Source of the DNA: Bradyrhizobiaceae bacterium
Lineage (GTDB): Bacteria; Pseudomonadota; Alphaproteobacteria; Rhizobiales; Hyphomicrobiaceae
Length of the DNA stretch: 5,687 nucleotides
Reading direction: 5' to 3'
Assembly (NCBI GenBank): GCA_947475855.1
Contig: CANJPN010000427.1
Coordinates: 1 to 5,687 of the forward strand
Numbering within the stretch: position 1 is the first letter of the stretch; the number at the start of each line of letters is the position of its first letter. A program made the position numbers and the translations under genes. Shown in pieces: positions 1-4,994 of this stretch. Below the pieces are notes generated by a model, which saw only the letters and a program-made list of their open reading frames with translations, was not told where the DNA came from and made no database searches.

Positions 1-459
1 ACGGGAGCCACCCGGGAAGCAGGCTTCGCGGTCGGTGCGATCGGCATTGGCGGGCTCGCCTTTACTGTTGCGCTGCCTTGGATGCTGCGTACGATCGGTC
101 GCTCGGCGATGATGGCAGCCGGGGGCGTGTTGGGGGCGGCTGGCCTCCTGGCGCTGGCTTTTGCACTGCCCCGTTGGGGTGTCACTGCCGCTTTCGCCGT
201 GACCGGCTTCGGCTACATGATGCTGCACAGCTCGATCCAGAACGAATCTGTGGAGTTGGCGCCGAGTGCCCGCTCATCATCCTATTCGATGCACGCATTC
301 TTTTTCTTCACGGGGCAATCGCTGGGACCAATTCTGGTCGGTTTGATGCTCAGTTATGCCGGAACGGCCGTTGCGATGTTCGCTTGTGCCGGGTTGTTCG
401 CCGTTACCGGAATTGTCGTTGCGGTATTGTTTGCGCGCCTCGATAGATCACGCCAGTGA
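1..459 (+). CDS. MFS-type transporter, C-terminal part (5' end outside window)
   Basis: The open frame enters from the left edge and ends at TGA 457-459, leaving 152 residues. I see about five hydrophobic helices (roughly residues 8-26, 37-57, 61-79, 98-119 and 122-145) separated by short polar loops. The loop near residues 80-95 is rich in Ser and Arg (APSARSSSY), and the next helix carries FTGQSLGP. This looks like the last five helices of a 12-helix major facilitator superfamily permease, in which a GQ-x-LGP-like motif is common after a small-residue loop. The protein would be an inner-membrane secondary transporter. The substrate cannot be told because the N-terminal half, with the usual signature motifs, is missing. 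The short Arg/Asp/Gln tail after the last helix fits a natural C-terminus. The next gene starts 53 bases downstream on the same strand with its own ribosome binding site. The family call is fairly sure; an unrelated multi-helix permease is possible. Confidence 0.8.
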   Translation, partial: TGATREAGFAVGAIGIGGLAFTVALPWMLRTIGRSAMMAAGGVLGAAGLLALAFALPRWGVTAAFAVTGFGYMMLHSSIQNESVELAPSARSSSYSMHAFFFFTGQSLGPILVGLMLSYAGTAVAMFACAGLFAVTGIVVAVLFARLDRSRQ

Positions 460-512
460 GAACGCGGACCGAATCCGTATAAAGGTGTTCCTCAATTCGC
501 GAGGAGATACCT

Positions 513-1517
513 ATGCGCCGACGTCTGCAGCACCTTCTGGTCGCCGCGTCCGCCATGCTCGCGGGCCTCGCAATTGCACAGGCGCAGAGCCAACAAAAGC
601 AGCCCCAAAGCCCGACCCAGCCGAGCGGCCCGCCAGCGCTACGCCAATCCACTATCCATCAAGGCGAGTATAAGCTCGAACCGGACCCGAACGCTTACAA
701 GCGCCCCAGACGCGACAACGCCCTGAAGGACGGCGATCTCGCGCGCGGCTCGATCAATATCGCTGCCGCGTGGTTCTCGGAGCCGACCGGTCGCTACCGC
801 CATTCACCTTTCGGAACGGACCAGCACCCGACGGCACTGACGATTTCGACAACGAGCAAGCAGGTGATGCGCTTCCGCCTGCCCAAGGACAGCGTGTTCG
901 AAGATCGGACACCGCGCCTCGCCGACATCGACGGTGATGGACAAGAAGAGATCGTCACCGTGCGCAGCTATGAGCGCACCGGCGCGGCGTTGGCGATCCT
1001 CGGCATTCGAGGCAAAGACCTCGAGATCATCGCCGAGACGCCGCCGATCGGTACCGCGTTCCGGTGGCTCAATCCAATCGGGTTTGCGGATTTCAACGGC
1101 GACGGAAAAAACGACATCGCCATCGTCGTCACGCCGCATTTGCGCGGCGAGTTGCAGATCTGGACGCTGCGAGACGGAAAGTTGGAGATGATCGCGGACG
1201 CCGAAGACGTCTCGAACCACGTTTACGGATCCCGTCATCTCAAGCTATCTGCAATTGCCGATTTCAATGGCGACGGCAGGCCAGACATCGTGGTGCCGAG
1301 CCAGGACCGCCGACGCCTTCGCTTCCTGACCTTCACCCGCGGCAACATCGAGGAACTCGCAGAAATGCGACTTCCTGCACCGGCATCGGAGGATTTCGAG
1401 GTCGTCTCGATCGAAGGCCGGCCTGGGGTGAAGGTGGGAATCGCCGGGGGACGCACGCTCGTCGTATCTCCATGCCGCGACATTCAGGACTGGGAGCAGG
1501 CGGACGGAAGCTGCTGA
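513..1517 (+). CDS. secreted FG-GAP/VCBS repeat protein
   Basis: This 334-residue protein has a clear signal peptide: basic MRRR, a hydrophobic stretch to about residue 21, and an AQA cleavage motif at residues 22-24. A Gln/Pro-rich linker follows (about 25-42). Three similar calcium-binding loops then appear: DIDGDGQEE near 138, DFNGDGKND near 193 and DFNGDGRPD near 250. Each is followed by a hydrophobic strand (IVTV, IAIVV, IVVP). Their spacing of 55-57 residues is typical of FG-GAP/VCBS blades, which form beta-propellers. Three blades are fewer than a closed propeller needs, so degenerate blades or oligomerisation are likely. Two cysteines (321 and 334) lie near the C-terminus and could form a periplasmic disulfide. 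The start is supported by GAGGAG at 501-506, six bases before ATG. The protein should be periplasmic or exported; its ligand is unknown. Its stop is only 4 bases from the stop of convergent yidD. Confidence 0.85.
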   Translation: MRRRLQHLLVAASAMLAGLAIAQAQSQQKQPQSPTQPSGPPALRQSTIHQGEYKLEPDPNAYKRPRRDNALKDGDLARGSINIAAAWFSEPTGRYRHSPFGTDQHPTALTISTTSKQVMRFRLPKDSVFEDRTPRLADIDGDGQEEIVTVRSYERTGAALAILGIRGKDLEIIAETPPIGTAFRWLNPIGFADFNGDGKNDIAIVVTPHLRGELQIWTLRDGKLEMIADAEDVSNHVYGSRHLKLSAIADFNGDGRPDIVVPSQDRRRLRFLTFTRGNIEELAEMRLPAPASEDFEVVSIEGRPGVKVGIAGGRTLVVSPCRDIQDWEQADGSC

Positions 1518-1521
1518 TGGG

Positions 1522-1842
1522 TCAGTCTCGTGGCCGGCTGGTGTCGATATGGCTCCCCGACCAGCGACCGTAACGCCAGGGCGCTAGAGTATGACGGCAC
1601 CGCGTGAGATCGGGCACTGGGTCGTAGCCTGACGTTCCCCACGGTTGGCAGCGGACCAGTCTCGACAGCATCAGCCAGAACCCGCGCCATGGGCCGTTGC
1701 GGTCGATGGCTTCCAGCGCATACTCCGAGCAACTGGGCAAATGACGGCAATCCCAGCCGATCAAAGCCTTCAATGAATATCGATAGGCATGGATCGGGAG
1801 CTTCAGAGTGAGCGCCGCGAGCTTGCTTGCATACCGCAGCAT
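1522..1842 (-). CDS. yidD: membrane protein insertion efficiency factor YidD
   Basis: The 106-residue product has the YidD signature: a hydrophobic/amphipathic N-terminus, RYSLKALIG (21-29), CRHLPSCSEYALEAI (32-46), a Gly-rich turn (NGPWRGFW), and RLVRCQPWGTSGYDPVP (61-77). The conserved cysteines are at 32, 38 and 65. YidD is a small inner-membrane-associated protein that helps YidC insert and fold membrane proteins. In many bacteria its gene lies in the rpmH-rnpA-yidD-yidC cluster. Here it sits instead downstream of a cupin and an Fe-S scaffold gene. Its ATG shares one base with the cupin stop (TGATG on the minus strand), and only a weak GGGGAT lies about 13 bases upstream, so translational coupling is likely. 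Length is within the family's normal range, with a basic tail (PWRYGRWSG) after the core. Confidence 0.93.
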   Translation of the reverse strand: MLRYASKLAALTLKLPIHAYRYSLKALIGWDCRHLPSCSEYALEAIDRNGPWRGFWLMLSRLVRCQPWGTSGYDPVPDLTRCRHTLAPWRYGRWSGSHIDTSRPRD

Positions 1843-2306
1843 CAGTCGTACGGATCCCCGTTCCGGCGAACGAAGCTATAGCGGCCCCCGCGCTTCACGC
1901 CTTTCATATCGACGTCGGGGTAGTCGACATCGTCGTCGCTCGACCGTGTGCCGATCTCGAGATACGTCGCCGGCGCCGTGCCGTTGTTGACGAGGTGATG
2001 TCCATTGCCGTCGCCGCGAGGAAAGCCTGCCGCCATTGAAGCGCGAAGCTTGCGCTCGCCCTCGTCGGTGACCAGCGTCAGCTCGCCGGACAACACGTAG
2101 ACGAACTCATCCTCCTGCGCATGGGAGTGGCGCAGAGCCGAGCGCGCTCCCGGCTCGAGCGTGGTGATGTTGACCCCGAATTGCGTCAGACCGAGTTTCT
2201 CGGTCATGGCACGTTTGACGCGGCCGTCGAAACCGGTCGCGTGCTCGGCAGGATAAATGGTTCCGCGACGGCCCTGGAGCGCCAATGGATCCTCGATCAC
2301 GGGCAT
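1842..2306 (-). CDS. small cupin-domain protein
   Basis: This 154-residue single-domain cupin shows both metal-binding motifs. Motif 1 spans about residues 53-74, with His60, His62 and Glu67 followed by VYVLSGE. Motif 2 spans about 94-107 (GFPRGDGNGHHLVN), with His103 or His104 as the fourth ligand. The fold is a cytoplasmic beta-barrel; His/His/Glu/His sets usually hold Fe, Mn, Ni or Zn. The substrate is unknown: single-domain cupins include isomerases, dioxygenases and sugar- or ligand-binding proteins. The C-terminal tail DYPDVDMKG and RYSFVRRNGDPYD resembles a set of uncharacterised proteobacterial cupins I recall. The start is supported by AGAGGAGAGG on the minus strand, about 4 bases before ATG. 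It follows the Fe-S scaffold gene after 61 bases and shares one base with yidD, so the three genes may be one transcript. Cupin identity is near certain; function is open. Confidence 0.88.
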   Translation of the reverse strand: MPVIEDPLALQGRRGTIYPAEHATGFDGRVKRAMTEKLGLTQFGVNITTLEPGARSALRHSHAQEDEFVYVLSGELTLVTDEGERKLRASMAAGFPRGDGNGHHLVNNGTAPATYLEIGTRSSDDDVDYPDVDMKGVKRGGRYSFVRRNGDPYD

Positions 2307-2367
2307 TGGCCTCTCCTCTGTCGGAACGGAATGGGGAAGTCACGTGGAAGCCGACCATCGCCCCCTG

Positions 2368-2817
2368 TCAGGGCGTCTCGCCCGCATTGGCATCGATATC
2401 GGCAAGAGCTCGCTCGACGGCTTCGAACACCAGGAGCGTAGAGGCGTGGCGTGCCTTGTGGTCCTTGACCGGCTGCAATACGGCGAGGTCTGCCCACTTG
2501 CCCATGGGCGGCTCGCCACCTTCCTTCAGCATCCGCCGCATCGTCGCGGCGACCTGATGCAATTCCTCCGGCGTGGAACCCACCACTTCGCGGCCCATCA
2601 CGGAAGCCGCCGCCTGGCCGAGCAGGCAGGCTTTTACCAGTTGGCCAAATTCCGCAACGCGGCCGCTCGCGATTTTGATGTCTACCGCGATTGTCGATCC
2701 GCATAGCTTGGAATGCGCCGTTGCGCTCGCATCGGGAGACGGCAGGCGCTCGGCGCGAGGGATCGCCGCTGCCAGCTCGATTATCTTCGAGTTGTAGATC
2801 TCGCTGAGCGCTGTCAT
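2368..2817 (-). CDS. IscU/NifU-like iron-sulfur cluster scaffold protein
   Basis: From ATG at 2817 the product has 149 residues and the NifU N-terminal/IscU-type fold: LSEIYNSKIIELAA (4-17), PSPDASATAHSKLCGS (27-41), VKACLLGQAAASVMG (61-75) and LAVLQPVKDHKARHAS (111-126). Such proteins assemble Fe-S clusters in the cytoplasm and pass them to apoenzymes. Cluster-ligand cysteines 39 and 64 are present. The third expected Cys, near residue 126 just before the C-terminal helix, is replaced by Ser within RHAST. I recall the same change in other alphaproteobacterial members, so it may be a subfamily trait. An in-frame ATG at 2916 would add 33 residues with no family resemblance. I prefer 2817 because the family homology begins there and GAGG lies 5 bases upstream. 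It is probably first in a run with the cupin and yidD. The gene is not next to a recognisable cysteine desulfurase. Confidence 0.87.
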   Translation of the reverse strand: MTALSEIYNSKIIELAAAIPRAERLPSPDASATAHSKLCGSTIAVDIKIASGRVAEFGQLVKACLLGQAAASVMGREVVGSTPEELHQVAATMRRMLKEGGEPPMGKWADLAVLQPVKDHKARHASTLLVFEAVERALADIDANAGETP

Positions 2818-2822
2818 CCCTG

Positions 2823-2828
2823 CCTCAC
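2823..2828 (-). promoter_or_regulatory. ribosome binding site deciding the scaffold-protein start
   Basis: On the minus strand this reads GTGAGG and lies five bases before the ATG at 2817. It supports the short 149-residue start of the Fe-S scaffold over the longer in-frame ATG at 2916. It is a sequence match only. Confidence 0.55.
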
Positions 2829-2910
2829 TGAAATCGCGGTGCGTTGGAGCCCGAAGTTCCGCACGAGAGAACCGACCTGTAGAGCGGATCTGTTCTGCGC
2901 GCGAGACCGC

Positions 2911-2940
2911 TTCCATCGGCCCACGCTAGTCGTGCTATAG
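2911..2940 (+). promoter_or_regulatory. possible folE promoter
   Basis: TTCCAT (2911-2916) and CTATAG (2935-2940) are 18 bases apart and lie 38 bases upstream of the folE start. The second element resembles the CTATAT-like -10 box of alphaproteobacterial housekeeping promoters; the -35 match is poor. This lies in the 161-base divergent region (2818-2978), which must also hold the promoter of the minus-strand scaffold gene. I see no operator-like inverted repeat or riboswitch there. Confidence 0.28.
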
Positions 2941-2978
2941 ATAGCGACCGCCGGGCCGAAAGGGGAGTCCCTTGCCAC

Positions 2979-3680
2979 ATGGTCTCGCCGGGACGCATGA
3001 CTGCCCATCGTCAATTGCTGGGAATAAAGTCCTTGAAGAAGCTGCCTATCGACGCCCCCGCTCTCGTCGCCGCGCCCCCCTCCCGTTCGGCAGCCCCCGC
3101 ATGGCCGGTCAGGCCAACCCAAGCGCAGGCCGAAGCCGCCGTCAGAACATTGCTGGCATGGGCGGGCGAGGATCCCGACAGAGAAGGCCTGCGAGAGACG
3201 CCGCAACGGGTGGCAGAGGCCTATCTCGAGTACTTCGCCGGATACTCCCAGGACCCCGTGGCCCTGCTCTCCGAATCGCTCGTCGACGACGTATCCGGCT
3301 ACGACGACATCGTCGTGCTCAAGGATATTCCCGTGCTCAGCCATTGCGAGCACCATATCGCGCCATTCATGGGCCGGGCCTTCGTCGCCTACATCCCCGG
3401 CCGGCATGTCACGGGGCTGTCGCGCCTCGCGCGGGTTGTCGATGCTCTTGCGCGCAGGCTGCAGACGCAGGAAGCGCTGACCGCCGAAATCGCAGCTGCG
3501 ATCGAGAAGGGTCTCGAGCCTCGTGGTGTCGCCGTCCTGATCGAGGCCGAGCATCAATGCATCGCCGCGCGCGGCGTGCGCCAGCAGGGAATGCCGGCTG
3601 TCACGACGCGCTTCACAGGCGCATTCTCAGCCAATTCCACTCTGCAGGATCGGTTCCTGCGGCTGGCCGGCAGAAGCTGA
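2979..3680 (+). CDS. folE: GTP cyclohydrolase I, type FolE
   Basis: The 233-residue product is a type I GTP cyclohydrolase. It converts GTP to 7,8-dihydroneopterin triphosphate, the first step of folate and other pterin synthesis, in the cytoplasm as a toroidal multimer. The catalytic domain starts near residue 47 and contains DREGLRETPQRVA (67-79) and SHCEHHIAPFMG (121-132). GRHVTGLSRLARVVD (141-155) and EAEHQCIAARGVR (189-201) follow. Zinc ligands Cys123, His126 and Cys194 are present with the same spacing as E. coli Cys110/His113/Cys181. Ser148, Arg152, Glu165 and Arg198 match E. coli Ser135, Arg139, Glu152 and Arg185. Arg149 replaces the E. coli Lys136, a conservative change in the GTP phosphate site. 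The first 46 residues are Ala/Pro-rich and variable. AGGGGAG (2961-2967) lies 11 bases before ATG 2979, which is long, so in-frame ATG 2997 is possible. The gene diverges from the Fe-S scaffold gene and converges on the SDR gene after 12 bases. Confidence 0.95.
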   Translation: MVSPGRMTAHRQLLGIKSLKKLPIDAPALVAAPPSRSAAPAWPVRPTQAQAEAAVRTLLAWAGEDPDREGLRETPQRVAEAYLEYFAGYSQDPVALLSESLVDDVSGYDDIVVLKDIPVLSHCEHHIAPFMGRAFVAYIPGRHVTGLSRLARVVDALARRLQTQEALTAEIAAAIEKGLEPRGVAVLIEAEHQCIAARGVRQQGMPAVTTRFTGAFSANSTLQDRFLRLAGRS

Positions 3681-3692
3681 CCGCGCAAAGCA

Positions 3693-4454
3693 CTACCCGC
3701 GACCAATGAACGACCGCATCTGGTTGGGCAGGATCGTCGCTTCGTACAGGTTCACCTCCGGCGGCAGCGTTGCCATCAGCACGGCGACGCGAGCGACATC
3801 TGCGGCCGACATCACGTAGTCGTCGGGCGTCGCCCCAGCCCCCGCCGTCGTCCGGCCGCGGCGCGAAGTGAAACTCGACAACGTCGCACCGGGATGAATG
3901 ATCGAGGCGACAACGCCGTACTTGCGGCCATCCATCGTCAACTGATGCGTCATGCCCTGGATCGCGTGCTTGGTCGCGGTGTACGCGATCGAATCCGGCC
4001 GCGGCGTCTTCGCCGACACGCTGCCCATGTTGATGATCCGCCCGCCCTGCGGCGTCTGCGCTTTCATCGTCTTCACCGCTTCTCGACACATCAGGAACAC
4101 CGCCGTCAGGTTGATCGAGACGACATCGTTCCAGGCATCGAGCGTCAGGTCGTCGATCGCCGTGCCAGACGCGACACCCGCGTTGTTCACGACCACGTCG
4201 ACCCGGCCGAACTTTGCGCACACCTCGGCGAACAGCCGGGCAACATCACCCTCCCGAGTCACGTCACACGGCACAGCCATCGCCGTCGCGCCCGATGCTT
4301 CGAGGCGGCCTAGCAGTGAGTTCAGTTTATCGGCAGTCCGCGCCACGAGCACCGTCTTCGCGCCGGCCGCGGCGAAGGCTTCCGCGATGCCCTTGCCGAT
4401 GCCGTTGCTGGCGCCGGTCACGATCGCGACGCGGTCGCGGAGAGATTGGTCCAT
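3693..4454 (-). CDS. classical short-chain dehydrogenase/reductase (SDR)
   Basis: This 253-residue protein has every hallmark of a classical SDR. The cofactor-binding TGASNGIG lies at 13-20, CDV at 63-65, and NNAG at 90-93. The catalytic tetrad is Asn114 (SINL), Ser145, Tyr158 and Lys162 (YTATK); the post-catalytic PGA is at 188-190. Arg39 at the end of the second beta strand hints at NADP(H) preference. The Rossmann-fold enzyme would be a cytoplasmic NAD(P)-dependent oxidoreductase of an alcohol or ketone. The C-terminal part, with ADVARVAVLMATLPPEVNL and a hydrophobic ILPNQ strand, resembles the YdfG-like group, but the substrate cannot be told. Length is normal and the gene looks intact. 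The ATG at 4454 has only a weak GGGA about 10 bases upstream. The gene appears monocistronic, since no minus-strand gene lies directly upstream in the window. It is convergent with folE, and nothing suggests a shared pathway. Confidence 0.93.
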   Translation of the reverse strand: MDQSLRDRVAIVTGASNGIGKGIAEAFAAAGAKTVLVARTADKLNSLLGRLEASGATAMAVPCDVTREGDVARLFAEVCAKFGRVDVVVNNAGVASGTAIDDLTLDAWNDVVSINLTAVFLMCREAVKTMKAQTPQGGRIINMGSVSAKTPRPDSIAYTATKHAIQGMTHQLTMDGRKYGVVASIIHPGATLSSFTSRRGRTTAGAGATPDDYVMSAADVARVAVLMATLPPEVNLYEATILPNQMRSFIGRG

Positions 4455-4559
4455 GATGCGAGATCCCGGTTGTAGATGTTCGCGCCAGTGTGGAACGTGG
4501 ACGGCCGTCGCGCAATCTCGCGACGAGGCCGTGAAAGAGGAGGTGCGCCTGTTCCGCGG

Positions 4560-4843
4560 GCTTCACTCCCCGCTGCTCTCCACAGTTTCAAGGCTTCCCT
4601 CGCCATCAGAGAACGCCGCGCAAAGAACGACCCCAAAACGCCGGATGGCAGCGCGATGTGGCGGTGAGCCATTCGAAGCTCGCCTCGCTGCTTCAGAAGG
4701 CGGGGGATCGAGCGCGCGCGCTGGGCGCGTTCCGCGAGGGCCGGGCAATCATGGCGCGGATGGTCGCGCTGTCGCCGGACAACGCGGAGTGGAAGCGCGA
4801 TCTCGCGTGGTTCGAAGGGCAGGTCGCGGCGTGGGAGAGGTGA
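4560..4843 (+). pseudogene. 3' remnant of a tetratricopeptide-repeat gene, frameshifted
   Basis: Two plus-strand frames together spell the end of a TPR protein. The first (about 4566-4637) gives LPAALHSFKASLAIRERRAK and then NDPK. The second (4637-4840) gives NAGWQRDVAVSHSKLASLLQ and then a second unit, ALGAFREGRAIMARMVALSP, followed by DNAEWKRDLA, ending at TGA 4841-4843. The two units share an AL-x2-F/Y, AI-x2-R, NA-x-W-x-RD pattern about 48 residues apart. Adding one A to the AAAA run at 4635-4638 joins them in one frame (AAA AAC GCC GGA TGG), so a single-base deletion is the simplest explanation. Upstream of about 4560 the resemblance fades and no start or further repeats are visible, so the 5' part is lost or badly decayed. 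Proteins with such repeats scaffold protein interactions; this copy is unlikely to be functional. A small peptide from ATG 4658 is possible but has no support. Confidence 0.72.
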
Positions 4844-4866
4844 CCTACGCTGCGGAGGCGGTATTC

Positions 4867-4902
4867 TCCCTCTCCCCTCGCGAAGGCGCGAGGGGAGAGG
4901 GA
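4867..4902. repeat. perfect 16-bp inverted repeat (hairpin), 4-base loop
   Basis: The left arm 4867-4882 (TCCCTCTCCCCTCGCG) is exactly complementary to the right arm 4887-4902 around the loop AAGG. It lies 23 bases after the TPR remnant's stop and 92 bases before the next gene. A GC-rich stem this long would fold strongly in RNA and could end or stabilise a transcript. No T run follows on either strand, so it is not a canonical intrinsic terminator. CTCTCCCC/GGGGAGAG palindromes recur between genes in Bradyrhizobium-like genomes as far as I recall, so it may be a member of an interspersed palindromic repeat family. That family link is memory, not something visible in one copy. Confidence 0.75.
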
Positions 4903-4982
4903 AAAGAGCGACCGAAAAGTGCGACCGACTGGCGCCGCGACAGTCGCTCCACTACCCTCGCCGCCAGCAACCCACCCACTTC

Positions 4983-4988
4983 GAGAGG
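4983..4988 (+). promoter_or_regulatory. ribosome binding site supporting a GTG start
   Basis: GAGAGG lies six bases before GTG 4995 and decides the start of the PEP-mutase-like gene. The frame's first ATG comes only at codon 24, inside the conserved barrel start. Confidence 0.6.
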
Positions 4989-4994
4989 CCACCC

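Larger units (their letters stand above)
4455..4994. other. 540-base stretch without an intact gene
   Basis: This region lies between the SDR start and the GTG of the PEP-mutase-like gene. About 100 bases next to the SDR (4455-4559) show no recognisable coding sequence and should include the SDR promoter, which I cannot place. The middle holds a degraded TPR gene end. The right part has a strong inverted repeat, then roughly 90 bases of unassigned leader. Within that leader GCGACCGA occurs twice (4908-4915 and 4921-4928), too short to mean much. Confidence 0.6.

Noticed and set aside
478..483. TATAAA upstream of the VCBS gene as a -10 box
   Set aside because: No -35-like element lies at 16-19 bases upstream, so the match is too weak to list as a promoter.
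2818..2916. 33-residue N-terminal extension of the Fe-S scaffold from ATG 2916
   Set aside because: The extension does not resemble the family, and a better-placed ribosome binding site precedes ATG 2817.
2814..3557. Long minus-strand open frame (247 codons) opposite folE
   Set aside because: It is the antisense shadow of folE, whose zinc ligands and motifs are unmistakable. The minus product is low-complexity and Arg/Gly-rich with no family resemblance.
4867..4902. Palindrome as a Rho-independent terminator
   Set aside because: The stem is strong, but it is followed by AAAGAG on the plus strand and GAATAC on the minus strand, with no T tract.
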